NCBI GenBank assembly: GCA_045638005.1
Contig: JAZUAN010000059.1
Location: forward strand, 11,250 to 75,249
Origin: URNF01 sp045638005
GTDB lineage: Bacteria > Bacillota > Clostridia > Oscillospirales > Acutalibacteraceae
Direction: 5' to 3'
DNA length: 64,000 bases
Position numbers and translations under genes: made by a program. Shown piece after piece: positions 33,362 through 41,672 of this stretch. Below the pieces are notes generated by a model, which had not been told where the DNA came from, made no database searches, and worked only from the letters and a program-made list of their open reading frames with translations. Every line of letters begins with the position of its first letter. The stretch's first letter is position 1.

Positions 33362-33407
33362 GTCAACACATTTTATGTTTTACATAAAATGTGTTGACTT
33401 TTTATTT
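33362..33407 (+). terminator. Terminator of the Gld-like operon
   Basis: GTCAACACATTTTATG (33362-33377), loop of 5, CATAAAATGTGTTGAC (33383-33398), then TTTTTATTTT. Its right arm overlaps the -35 box of the next promoter. Confidence 0.85.
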
Positions 33408-33423
33408 TGAATCGTGGTAATAT
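33394..33423 (+). promoter_or_regulatory. Promoter of the sortase operon
   Basis: TTGACT (33394-33399), 18 bp, TAATAT (33418-33423), 35 bp before the first ATG. Confidence 0.5.
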
Positions 33424-33457
33424 ATAGTAGAATGTTTTTACAAAGGATGAATAGGTT

Positions 33458-34000
33458 ATGAAAAGATTTATTTCAGTAGCGTTAACCTTTCTATTGCTCT
33501 TGGGTGTTTTTGCGGGTACTTTTAGCGTGAGTGCTGCCACCGAAGAGGATATTATCAAAACCCTCAGCGAGTCTCCTGTTTACAAACACATTTCCGGCGA
33601 CATCACACAGCTTGCGCGCAGCATGGATGCGACCGACGAACAGTTGGATGCGCTGCACGACATTGCCAAACGTTTTGCGGCTATGAAATTCTCCAGCAAC
33701 GCCCCCTCTGCCCACAAATATACCGCCGCGGAGATCAAAGCGGTTCTTGCACTGGTTGATGAAGCCTGCGATGTGTTGGGATATACCTATACTTTCGTTC
33801 CCAGCGACGACCCCAAGCATGTCCGTGACTTCGTGCTTGAAGTATATGATGCAAACGGCATGGTGTACTGCTTTGACGGCGACATCATTGCAAAAACCGG
33901 CGGCGACCAGAACGCTCTGTATATCGCCATCGCGGCTTGCGGTTGCCTGCTGCTCGCCGGTGCTGCTATCGTTGCCAAAAAACGCAGCAAAGCCGTATGA
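33458..34000 (+). CDS. Secreted protein with atypical sorting signal (candidate sortase substrate)
   Basis: A 180-residue protein with a clear signal peptide (hydrophobic 8-22, cleavage after about A26). The C-terminus has the three-part layout of a cell-wall sorting signal: I-A-K-T-G-G (144-149), a hydrophobic stretch (153-173) and a basic tail K-K-R-S-K. The motif is IAKTG instead of LPXTG. The gene overlaps the following sortase gene by ATGA, which strongly suggests that it is that enzyme's dedicated substrate. The mature domain (about 115 residues) is not recognised. Alternatively the C-terminal helix is a plain anchor. Weak ribosome binding site GGATGAATAGGTT. Confidence 0.78.
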   Translation: MKRFISVALTFLLLLGVFAGTFSVSAATEEDIIKTLSESPVYKHISGDITQLARSMDATDEQLDALHDIAKRFAAMKFSSNAPSAHKYTAAEIKAVLALVDEACDVLGYTYTFVPSDDPKHVRDFVLEVYDANGMVYCFDGDIIAKTGGDQNALYIAIAACGCLLLAGAAIVAKKRSKAV

Positions 34001-34677
34001 AAAGGTTACACATTTCAAAAGATATGAAAAAAACGGGCAAGCAGATCCTTCTGCTTGCCCTGCCTTATCTTTTGACATTTTTTGCGGTAGGGTGCCTCGC
34101 ATTCAGCGGTGCTTCCATGCTCAAACAAGCGATTGAGAATTCTGTGCTCACCACCTTGTTTAACGCACCGGAACTGACCGATCAACCCGAAAAAGAGATC
34201 GAACATATCACCTTAGAGGGCGACACAGTTTCCATAGACGAGTTTCCGATGCTCAAATGGGGTGATAAATGGGCGACCCTCTCGGTGGATGAAATGCCCG
34301 AAGCCAGTATCAACGGCGCAGAGGTGTTTGTCGGCGACAACCCCGCTATCTTGAAAAAGGGTGTCGGCAAATATTTCGGCTCGTATTTCTGCGGTGAGGG
34401 TAAAAAAATCGTGATGTCCGCTCACGTAACCAAAGCGTTTTATTGTCTGGAAGATATGCAGGTCGGATACACGGTGCGTGTGCATACGGTATACGGCGAA
34501 TATGTCTACAAGGTGGACGAGATCTTTTTGTTTACCGTAGATGACAAGCATGTGGTACTGGATCCCGCAGAGCAGGAGGAGTTGCTTTTATACACCTGCT
34601 ATCCCCGCGGCGTCGGCTACCGCAGTCAGCGGGTGGGCGTGCGCTGCAGTAAAGTGTCGGGGGTGGATTTCAGATGA
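33997..34677 (+). CDS. Sortase, class D
   Basis: Membrane-anchored transpeptidase of 226 residues with an N-terminal helix (about 16-38) and a sortase beta-barrel. Catalytic residues are H143 (M-S-A-H), C201 (L-L-Y-T-C-Y-P) and R212 (S-Q-R-V). The L-Y-T-C-Y-P motif is typical of class D enzymes. The usual G-H before the catalytic His is A-H here. It starts inside the stop codon of the candidate substrate gene (an ATG at 34024 is an alternative) and overlaps the next gene in the same way, so all three are made together. Confidence 0.88.
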   Translation: MKRLHISKDMKKTGKQILLLALPYLLTFFAVGCLAFSGASMLKQAIENSVLTTLFNAPELTDQPEKEIEHITLEGDTVSIDEFPMLKWGDKWATLSVDEMPEASINGAEVFVGDNPAILKKGVGKYFGSYFCGEGKKIVMSAHVTKAFYCLEDMQVGYTVRVHTVYGEYVYKVDEIFLFTVDDKHVVLDPAEQEELLLYTCYPRGVGYRSQRVGVRCSKVSGVDFR

Positions 34678-35603
34678 AAAAACGGCGCGCCCTTCTTACG
34701 ATATGTAAAGTGCTGCTGTGTTGCTTGTTTGTCCCCGCGCTGATCGCCACGATTTTCAGTATTTCAGTCTGCCGTATGTTTGATGTAAACGCGGTGGAAA
34801 AGCAGCTGCAAAAACAAGGTTTTTATGCCATTGCTCCTGCAAAGGTCGAGGAAAATATCAGCAATCTGCAAGGTGTGATCGGCATTGAAACAAAGGATAT
34901 CCTTGCCGTCATTCCGGACGAGCAGGTGCGCATTTTGTTAAAGCAGTATACAACCTCTGTAAGTGAGACCTTGCTTTTGGGCAAGGAGGATACCGCTGAG
35001 ATTCATTTCACTTCGGATGAACTGTATAATTTAGTTTGCACCGTCATCACAGCCGAGCAGTATAAAAACGATACCGTACAGATGCAAGAGGATCGCAAGG
35101 CTATCTACGCCGATCTAACTGCCGAAGTCAACAATACGTTATCCTTCTTCCCGCAAACGCTGTACGCTTCTGTCACCGAAATTTTAGAGAATGCGGGCTT
35201 TGATTTAAATACCGTATACGCCGCTGTGAATACCGTGCGCCACTTAACCCTACCTTTGCTTTTGGGGACGCTGGTGCTTTTAGTCGGTATCTTTCTGTGC
35301 GGATGGTACAATAAACCGCGCGCGCTGCGCACGGTTGCAGGTTGCGCCTTTATCACCACATCGGTATTTTTCCTGCTTTCAATATTTGTACGCAGCTACC
35401 CGTTGCTTGACCGTCTCAGTCTGTCGGACGGTCTGCTCAGACGGTATGTGCTTGCCGTTTTCAATAATATGGGAAACAGCATTTTCCTTTCGGTAACCGT
35501 CGCCTTTGTGATCGCCACCTTACTGCTGATCGCCGCAATTGCATGGGAAGTAATTGCAAGCAAAAACAATACTTGCACGCAGGTTGAAACTGTGATAGAA
35601 TAA
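34674..35603 (+). CDS. Membrane protein of the sortase operon
   Basis: A 309-residue protein with four predicted helices (about 7-30, 191-212, 217-238 and 271-292) and one large extracytoplasmic domain (31-190) after the first helix. No family recognised with confidence. Its tight ATGA coupling to the sortase suggests a role in substrate presentation, acceptor binding or regulation of the enzyme. Followed after 29 bp by yebC, which may share the transcript. Confidence 0.7.
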   Translation: MKKRRALLTICKVLLCCLFVPALIATIFSISVCRMFDVNAVEKQLQKQGFYAIAPAKVEENISNLQGVIGIETKDILAVIPDEQVRILLKQYTTSVSETLLLGKEDTAEIHFTSDELYNLVCTVITAEQYKNDTVQMQEDRKAIYADLTAEVNNTLSFFPQTLYASVTEILENAGFDLNTVYAAVNTVRHLTLPLLLGTLVLLVGIFLCGWYNKPRALRTVAGCAFITTSVFFLLSIFVRSYPLLDRLSLSDGLLRRYVLAVFNNMGNSIFLSVTVAFVIATLLLIAAIAWEVIASKNNTCTQVETVIE

Positions 35604-35632
35604 TTGTCAGTACGCAAAAAGGAGTTTTCATC

Positions 35633-36370
35633 ATGTCCGGACATTCTAAGTGGAACAACATTAAACGTAAAAAAGAAAAAACCGACGGTCAAAAAGCTAA
35701 AATCTTCACCAGAATGGGTCGTGAGATCGCGGTAGCCATCAAAGAGGGCGGCAGTGCTGATCCCTCCTCCAACTCAAAGCTTAAGGACGCAATCGCAAAA
35801 GCGAAAGCCAATAACGTGCCCAACGATAACATCGACCGCATCATCAAAAAAGCGGCAGGCGACAGCAACGCAGATTCGTATGAGGCGCTGCAGTACGAGG
35901 GATATGGTCCTTGCGGTATCGCGGTCATTGTAGAGACTCTCACCGACAACCGCAACCGCACCGCCGGCGAAATGCGGCACTATTTTGATAAATGCGGCGG
36001 CAACCTGGGCCAGACCGGTTGCGTCTCGTTTATGTTCAATAAAAAAGGCGTTTTGGCCATTGAAGCGGAAGGCTTGGATGAAGACACCGTGATGGAACAA
36101 GCGCTGGAAGCGGGTGCTTCCGACTTCAACACTGACGGCGACATCTATGAGATCGTCACCGAGCCGGAGGATTTCTCCGCTGTGCGCGACGACCTCGAAG
36201 CAAAAGGCTACACCTTCGTTTCCGCCGAGGTGGAAATGGTGCCGGATATGCTTTCCACCATTGATGATCCCGCTGCTGCCGAAAAGATGGAAAAGCTGCT
36301 GGATATGTTGGAGGATAACGACGACGTACAAAACGTCTGGCACAACTGGGATCGCCCCGACGACGAATAA
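35633..36370 (+). CDS. yebC: YebC/PmpR family protein
   Basis: A 245-residue protein of the universal YebC family, starting MSGHSKWNNIKRKK and carrying A-G-E-M-R-H-Y-F-D-K-C-G-G-N-L-G. Members were described as DNA-binding regulators and more recently as translation factors that relieve ribosome stalling at proline runs. RBS AAAGGAG; ends at a strong terminator. Confidence 0.95.
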   Translation: MSGHSKWNNIKRKKEKTDGQKAKIFTRMGREIAVAIKEGGSADPSSNSKLKDAIAKAKANNVPNDNIDRIIKKAAGDSNADSYEALQYEGYGPCGIAVIVETLTDNRNRTAGEMRHYFDKCGGNLGQTGCVSFMFNKKGVLAIEAEGLDEDTVMEQALEAGASDFNTDGDIYEIVTEPEDFSAVRDDLEAKGYTFVSAEVEMVPDMLSTIDDPAAAEKMEKLLDMLEDNDDVQNVWHNWDRPDDE

Positions 36371-36380
36371 GAATGATGTA

Positions 36381-36419
36381 AGAGGGAATGATTTGTAAAA
36401 ATCATTCCCTCTTTTTTTA
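36381..36419 (+). terminator. yebC terminator
   Basis: AGAGGGAATGAT (36381-36392), 8-nt loop, ATCATTCCCTCT (36401-36412), then seven T. Confidence 0.85.
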
Positions 36420-36427
36420 TAATCCAC

Positions 36428-36457
36428 TTGACAATTGAACAGGTATTCAACTATACT
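36428..36457 (+). promoter_or_regulatory. Promoter of the metal-resistance operon
   Basis: TTGACA (36428-36433), 18-bp spacer, TATACT (36452-36457). An operator dyad fills the spacer. Confidence 0.75.
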
Positions 36458-36481
36458 ATAAACAGTTGAATATCTGTTCAA
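36435..36481. promoter_or_regulatory. Twin ArsR-type operators
   Basis: TTGAACAGGTATTCAA (36435-36450) and TTGAATATCTGTTCAA (36466-36481) are each partly palindromic and are inverted copies of each other. The first occupies the promoter spacer and the second covers the expected transcription start, the layout for repression by the ArsR-family protein encoded next. Confidence 0.75.
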
Positions 36482-36498
36482 TTGTTTTGGAGGTAAAA

Positions 36499-36858
36499 AT
36501 GGCAAAAAATACATTTTCCTGTGATTGCAATGTGGTACATCACGACACGGTAAAAGCGGTGCGCGAAAAGATGCTGATCGATGAGGTGTATGCGCAGGTA
36601 ACCACCTTTTTTAAGGTGCTGGGTGATCCTACACGCATGCGCATTATCTGGGCATTGGACCAAGGTGAGCTTTGCGTGTGTGATATTGCAAATATCCTTG
36701 GCATGACTAAATCCGCGGTATCCCATCAGCTGGGCACTTTGCGGAATGCACGTCTGGTTAAATGTCGAAAGGACGGCAAATCCGTGTACTATTCGCTTGA
36801 TGACGACCACGTAAAACAGATGATAAAAGCAGGCATTGAACACACACAGCATCAGTAA
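36499..36858 (+). CDS. ArsR/SmtB-family metal-sensing repressor (CadC-like)
   Basis: Winged-helix repressor of 119 residues. Cysteine ligands C8 and C10 near the N-terminus and C59/C61 in ELCVCD match the CadC metal site (Cd, Pb, Zn). The recognition helix is S-A-V-S-H-Q-L-G-T-L. It should release the twin operators upstream when the metal binds, allowing expression of the exporter. ATG at 36499 behind TTGGAGGT. Confidence 0.92.
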   Translation: MAKNTFSCDCNVVHHDTVKAVREKMLIDEVYAQVTTFFKVLGDPTRMRIIWALDQGELCVCDIANILGMTKSAVSHQLGTLRNARLVKCRKDGKSVYYSLDDDHVKQMIKAGIEHTQHQ

Positions 36859-36872
36859 AAGGAGTTTTGAAT

Positions 36873-37094
36873 ATGGATATCATTTGTAAGATCACCGGTA
36901 TTGACTGCCCCAACTGCGCAGCAAAACTGGAAAGAAAGCTACAAAAACTGGACGGCGTGGAAAATGCTGTCATCAATTTTATGATGGAAAAGCTGTTTTT
37001 GGAGTGTGCTGAAGAAAACCAAGCGGCTGTCATGCAGGCGGTGGAAAAGGCGGTCACCAAATTTGAAAGAGACGCAAAAGTCACCCGCCTGTGA
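36873..37094 (+). CDS. Heavy-metal-associated (HMA) domain protein
   Basis: A 73-residue free-standing HMA domain with the binding motif GIDCPNC (C12, C15). It probably carries the metal to the P-type ATPase encoded 9 bp downstream, which itself lacks an N-terminal HMA domain. Domain split into a separate gene is a recognised variant. ATG at 36873 behind AAAGGAG. Confidence 0.9.
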   Translation: MDIICKITGIDCPNCAAKLERKLQKLDGVENAVINFMMEKLFLECAEENQAAVMQAVEKAVTKFERDAKVTRL

Positions 37095-37103
37095 GGTAAT
37101 GAT

Positions 37104-38942
37104 ATGAAAAAAGAACTTGGTCCTATCGTTGTTTGCGTTATTATATTGATAGGCGCGCTGTGTTTTCCACCCGAATTTCTCTATTTGCGGTTGTTCTTAT
37201 TTATTACCGCATACCTTGTAGTAGGTGCAAAGGTGCTCAAAGAGGCGGTTGAAGGCATTTTTCACGGTGAGGTGTTTGATGAAAACTTCTTGATGGCACT
37301 TGCCACCGTGGGTGCTTTCGCGTTGGGTGAATATACCGAAGCGGTCGCCGTTATGCTGTTTTATCAGGTGGGCGAAATGTTCCAAAACTATGCGGTACGC
37401 CGCTCACGCAAGTCTATTGCGTCTTTGATGGATATCCGACCCGATTACGCGATGCTATTGCAGGAAAACGGCAACGCTGTCAAGGTATCCCCCGAGGAAA
37501 TCAAAATAGGTGATCGTATTCGCGTAACCCCGGGTGAGAAGATAGCGCTGGATGGCACAATCATTGACGGCAGTGCACAGTTGGATACTGCGGCACTCAC
37601 CGGCGAAGCGATGCCGCGTACGGTGCATGCGGGAGATACGGTGCTCAGCGGTTGCATCAACCTATCGGGTGTGTTGACCATAGAAGTCGGTAAAATTTTT
37701 GGGGAATCCACCGTCAGCAAGATCCTACAGCTGGTGGAAAATGCCGCTATCCGCAAAGCAAAAGCGGAAAACTTCATTTCCAAATTTGCCGCTGTGTATA
37801 CCCCTATCGTGGTGATCGCGGCTGTGGTGTTGGCTATCCTGCCGCCGCTGCTTATTTCAGGACAAAGTTTTTCCAGTTGGATCTATCGCGCGCTGACATT
37901 TTTAATGGTATCCTGCCCCTGCGCGTTGGTCATCTCAGTACCGCTCACCTTTTTCGGCGGCATCGGCGGCGCATCCAAAGCGGGTATCCTCTTTAAGGGC
38001 GGCAACTATATTGAAGCGCTCGCCTCTGCTAAAATTGCGGTATTCGATAAAACAGGTACCCTGACACAAGGCACCTTCATGGTGCAGGAGATCTCCCCTA
38101 TCGGCATCTCCAAAGAAGAGTTGCTATACTATGCCGCGCATGCAGAAGGCTTTTCCTCCCACCCCATTGCCGTATCCCTTTTGGAAGCCTACGGACAACC
38201 CATCCAAACGGATATCGTGCTAGATGTTACCGAGACAGCCGGACATGGTATTGCCGCCACCGTAGGCGAAAAAACGGTGCTTGTGGGCAGCGCGCGGCTG
38301 CTGCAAGCAGCAAATATTGACGTCCCCGTCATAAAGATTATCGGGACGGCGGTTTTTGTAGCAATAAATGGTGCATACGCGGGATATATCCGCATTGCCG
38401 ACATGGTTAAAGCGGATGCCCAAAACGCCGTAAAAGCCTTAAAATCGGCTCATATTCGCACAGTGATGCTCACCGGCGATAACCGCAAGACCGGTGAAGC
38501 GGTGGCAAACGCGCTCGGTATTGACACGGTGTATGCCGAACTGTTACCGGGCGATAAGGTGGAAAAGGTAGAGAAACTGCTTGCTGAGAAATCCCATAAG
38601 GAGAAGCTGTTATTTGTAGGTGATGGCATCAACGACGCACCGGTTTTGGCGCGTGCGGATATCGGTATTGCCATGGGCGGCAGCGGCAGCGATGCCGCCA
38701 TTGAAGCCGCCGACGTAGTACTGATGACCGATGAGCCGACAAAGCTTATCACCGCTATCCAAATTGCCAAAAAGACCCGCCGTATTGTGCGACAGAACGT
38801 GGTGTTCGCATTGTCTGTGAAGATCGCGGCGCTGATTTTGAGCGCTTTTGGTCTTGTCGGCATGTGGGCAGCGGTCATTGCCGACGTCGGTGTGTCGGTG
38901 GTCGCCATTTGTAATGCGCTGAGGATGTTAAAAAACAACTAA
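37104..38942 (+). CDS. cadA: Heavy-metal P-type ATPase (Zn/Cd/Pb exporter)
   Basis: P1B-type ATPase of 612 residues. The transport motif SCPCALV (C271, C273), phosphorylation site DKTGT (D315), TGE actuator (L-T-G-E-A), HP motif S-S-H-P-I-A and hinge GDGINDAP are intact. CPC and the CadC-like regulator favour Zn(II)/Cd(II)/Pb(II) export. There is no N-terminal HMA domain in this polypeptide. Ends at a bidirectional terminator. Confidence 0.95.
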   Translation: MKKELGPIVVCVIILIGALCFPPEFLYLRLFLFITAYLVVGAKVLKEAVEGIFHGEVFDENFLMALATVGAFALGEYTEAVAVMLFYQVGEMFQNYAVRRSRKSIASLMDIRPDYAMLLQENGNAVKVSPEEIKIGDRIRVTPGEKIALDGTIIDGSAQLDTAALTGEAMPRTVHAGDTVLSGCINLSGVLTIEVGKIFGESTVSKILQLVENAAIRKAKAENFISKFAAVYTPIVVIAAVVLAILPPLLISGQSFSSWIYRALTFLMVSCPCALVISVPLTFFGGIGGASKAGILFKGGNYIEALASAKIAVFDKTGTLTQGTFMVQEISPIGISKEELLYYAAHAEGFSSHPIAVSLLEAYGQPIQTDIVLDVTETAGHGIAATVGEKTVLVGSARLLQAANIDVPVIKIIGTAVFVAINGAYAGYIRIADMVKADAQNAVKALKSAHIRTVMLTGDNRKTGEAVANALGIDTVYAELLPGDKVEKVEKLLAEKSHKEKLLFVGDGINDAPVLARADIGIAMGGSGSDAAIEAADVVLMTDEPTKLITAIQIAKKTRRIVRQNVVFALSVKIAALILSAFGLVGMWAAVIADVGVSVVAICNALRMLKNN

Positions 38943-38981
38943 AAAAACAAGAGAGATGCAGAGCATCTCTCTTGTTTTTTT
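38941..38981. terminator. Bidirectional terminator cadA / esterase
   Basis: A 19-base arm (38941-38959) with AACAAGAGAGATGC pairs with 38963-38981 across loop AGA; A-run and T-run flank it. It overlaps the last bases of both convergent genes. Confidence 0.85.
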
Positions 38982-40137
38982 ATGCATTGGGATTTTTCCA
39001 ATCAAAGATCAATTCGGGTTGTTCAAACGGGGTTTCAAAGAAGGTATCCTCCAGCGGCTCGCCGTTACGCACGTGGCAGATAAGGCTCGCCAAACGGCGT
39101 GCATCACTCACATCATGCTTGTGATAACCGCGGCGGTAGTACCAATAAAGGTTATCCTCAACACCCAGCATTTTGTATACTTCTTTTGCTGCCATGGTGG
39201 TTTGCCAAGAGCCAATAGGATTGGTCCAGATATCGCTCGCTGCTTCTGCGATCATCAGCACACGAGGCGCCACCATTGCTTTAAGAAAATGACAGTCAAA
39301 CGGCAACTCTGCTTCGCGATTTGCATAGTCCTTGAGCTCCGGTCCAAACCAGAACGGGAAATTCTTGCTAACGTCGGCAAGCGTTTCGTTGCGATGAACC
39401 TGGCCATTCTCCTGCACCGCCGACATATGAATGCGATAGCAACTGCAAGAGGCGGCGTTGGACTCATTGGGCGCGACAATGGTCGCACGCTCATCCAACA
39501 CACCCGCCAGCATAGCCGTTTTGGCGCCGCGAGAATGTCCGGTAAATACGAGGGTAGAAAAATCAAAGGTGCCTATTTTTTCGAGTGCATCCACGCAACG
39601 GGAGAAACCCCACGCCCATGCACCGATTGCACCGAAAGTCTTGTCCGGGTAGGTTTGGTATAGCGGTCCCGCTTTCACGCGTTCCTCGCCCTGCACATCA
39701 TGCACGATCTCGGTGCGGTTAAATACACAAAAAGCAATACCTTTGCTTGTGAAGTTTTCAATAAATGCCTTATCACACCAACCATCAAAGCAACCGTCTC
39801 CGTCTACGACCACCGGCCACGGACCATTGCAATCCGGAATGAACACACGCATACAAAAAGTCACCGGATTTTCTCTTGTGCCGGTGTGAATGCGATAAGA
39901 ACTGCTTCTGCCCCTACCACCGCGATAGAGGATTTCCACCTCTAAAAATTCAGGGGCGGGCGGTTGTGTGCCGTATTGCAGTTCAATAACATCCTTGTAC
40001 ATTTCCGCACGGCGATCTGCCCACTTCTCAGGGGTGTTTGCAATTGTACCATCTTTGCAGATAAAAGGATTGGGCAGCTTTCCCAAAACCTCGTATTCAG
40101 TCACTTTGATAAGGCTTCTGTCAAAATCACAAGACAT
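38980..40137 (-). CDS. Alpha/beta hydrolase, glucuronoyl-esterase-like (CE15-type)
   Basis: A 385-residue predicted esterase without signal peptide. Nucleophile motif is TGHSRGAK (S202), close to the G-C-S-R-x-G-K pattern of CE15 glucuronoyl esterases; E225 in P-N-E-S-N is a candidate acid and the late R-G-Y-H-K-H-D holds the candidate His. CE15 enzymes cut ester links between lignin and glucuronoxylan; an acetyl-xylan or other sugar esterase is also possible. Monocistronic, promoter TTGCAA-17-TATAAT, RBS AAAGGAG. ATG at 40137 chosen by that site. Confidence 0.75.
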   Translation of the reverse strand: MSCDFDRSLIKVTEYEVLGKLPNPFICKDGTIANTPEKWADRRAEMYKDVIELQYGTQPPAPEFLEVEILYRGGRGRSSSYRIHTGTRENPVTFCMRVFIPDCNGPWPVVVDGDGCFDGWCDKAFIENFTSKGIAFCVFNRTEIVHDVQGEERVKAGPLYQTYPDKTFGAIGAWAWGFSRCVDALEKIGTFDFSTLVFTGHSRGAKTAMLAGVLDERATIVAPNESNAASCSCYRIHMSAVQENGQVHRNETLADVSKNFPFWFGPELKDYANREAELPFDCHFLKAMVAPRVLMIAEAASDIWTNPIGSWQTTMAAKEVYKMLGVEDNLYWYYRRGYHKHDVSDARRLASLICHVRNGEPLEDTFFETPFEQPELIFDWKNPNA

Positions 40138-40161
40138 GTGTACCACTCCTTTTTTTGTCAC

Positions 40162-40190
40162 ATTATAACACATCTTTTTTAGAATTGCAA
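40162..40190 (-). promoter_or_regulatory. Promoter of the CE15-like esterase
   Basis: Minus strand TTGCAA (40190-40185), 17 bp, TATAAT (40167-40162). Confidence 0.7.
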
Positions 40191-40305
40191 CAACCAAAAT
40201 ACACCTTGATATTTTACCGAAAATTGCAAAAGAAGGCTTGACACAAAACATAGAATGTATGAAAATAAGCGGAAAAAGTCATAGTAAAAAAAGGGAGAGA
40301 TATGT

Positions 40306-40764
40306 ATGTCAGAAAAGAAAATCAGTATTGCAATCGGTCGTCTGCAGGAAATGTTCGGCAATATGCGCGCTATCGAGATTGCTGCCGAAATCGGCGCGGA
40401 TGCTATCGACTTTAGCACCTGCGGCAAGCAGTTTGACTATCGCGATTCCAAATCCATTTTCAGCAAGAGCGATGAAGAGATCGTCGAATACTTCACCGCT
40501 ATCAAAAAACGTGCGGACGAACTCGGACTGATCATCGGACAGACTCACGGTCGCATCGCCAGTCTCAAACCCGATCCCGATTGGAACGAAGCGGAGATCA
40601 AAAATGCGCGCATCGACTGTCTGGTCGCCAAAACGCTGGGCGCTCCCATTTGTATTATGCATGCCGTCTCCACCCTTTGGTTTGGTCCCGAATTGGTGGT
40701 AGAAACTGCCGCATTTGCGATCAAGGTGTTGCGCAATATGCTGGAGAAACATTATAACAAATAA
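40306..40764 (+). pseudogene. Sugar phosphate isomerase with internal deletion
   Basis: A 152-codon open frame with good start signals (GGGAGAGATATGTATG). Residues 1 to about 125 match the N-terminal half of TIM-barrel sugar phosphate isomerases (I-G-A-D-A-I-D-F-S-T-C-G, Q-T-H-G-R). The last 25 residues (E-T-A-A-F-A-I-K-V-L-R-N-M-L-E-K-H-Y) resemble the C-terminus of the same family, so the middle of the barrel appears deleted in frame. Normal length is near 280. It is probably non-functional although no stop codon interrupts it. Confidence 0.65.
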
Positions 40765-40774
40765 GCCTATAATA

Positions 40775-40812
40775 AAAAAGCGACAATCACACAAATGTGA
40801 TTGTCGCTTTTT
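40775..40812. terminator. Bidirectional terminator
   Basis: AAAAAGCGACAATCACA (40775-40791), loop CAAA, TGTGATTGTCGCTTTTT (40796-40812), between the truncated isomerase and the convergent DegV gene. Confidence 0.85.
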
Positions 40813-40814
40813 GT

Positions 40815-41660
40815 TTATTTCTGTGGCTCGAAAAACGCTACCGCGATGGCGCCGGGTCCTGCATGAGTGCCGATGGTACCGCCAACCGTTCGCACCGGTA
40901 AGGCATCTGTCTTGCCTTCCCAAATGGGCCTGCTGTCTTCTATATACTGTCGGAGTAACGTGTCGTCATTGCCGGTATATCCGAGAAAATACGGCATATC
41001 AAAATCAAAGCCGCCCGCTTTTTCAATCTCCTCAATGAGCAGGTTGTTGCCCGCACGCGAGCCGCGCGCTTTACCCAGCATCACGATCTCGCCGTCCACC
41101 ACCGCCACGACCGGCTTAATGGACAGCAATCCGCCCGCAAACGCCACCGTCGCAGAGATGCGACCGCCTTTTTTGAGATATTCAAGCGTATCTAATAACG
41201 CGACCACATGGATACGCGTCTTTATCTCATTTAATTTTTCCACGATCTGTAAAGCAGGGAGCCCCGCTTCTACCATCTGCAACGCGCAGGCTACCAGCGC
41301 CCGCTCACCGATTGCAACATTAAGGCTGTCCACCACGAACACCTGATCGGGATATTCAGCGGCTGCCGCCATAGCACTCTGGTAGGTGCCAGAAAGTTTG
41401 GAGGATAGGGTAATGGCAATCACCGTCTCCCCTGCTTCAACAGCCGCCTTAAAAGCTTCTCCAAAATCGTAAGGTGTCGCCTGACTTGTGATGGGCAGTT
41501 CTTTTTCCACGGTCAGTTTTTCATAAAATTCCCGATGGGACAGATCCACAGCATCCCGAAAGCTTTGCTCCCCAAAAGTGATAGTCAACGGCAGTACGGT
41601 AAGTCCCTCTATCTTTTCAATGATATCACTACCGGAATCTGTAATAATGCGAATAGCCAT
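40815..41660 (-). CDS. DegV family protein (fatty-acid binding)
   Basis: A 281-residue protein of the DegV/FakB family, which bind fatty acids for the FakA kinase. Typical blocks are I-I-T-D-S-G-S-D at the start, T-S-Q-A-T-P and L-S-S-K-L-S-G-T-Y in the lipid-binding cleft, and L-E-Y-L-K-K-G-G-R-I in the middle. It lies 12 bp behind a MarR-type regulator gene with which it is probably co-transcribed. Confidence 0.92.
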   Translation of the reverse strand: MAIRIITDSGSDIIEKIEGLTVLPLTITFGEQSFRDAVDLSHREFYEKLTVEKELPITSQATPYDFGEAFKAAVEAGETVIAITLSSKLSGTYQSAMAAAAEYPDQVFVVDSLNVAIGERALVACALQMVEAGLPALQIVEKLNEIKTRIHVVALLDTLEYLKKGGRISATVAFAGGLLSIKPVVAVVDGEIVMLGKARGSRAGNNLLIEEIEKAGGFDFDMPYFLGYTGNDDTLLRQYIEDSRPIWEGKTDALPVRTVGGTIGTHAGPGAIAVAFFEPQK

Positions 41661-41672
41661 AGTGGTCTCCTC

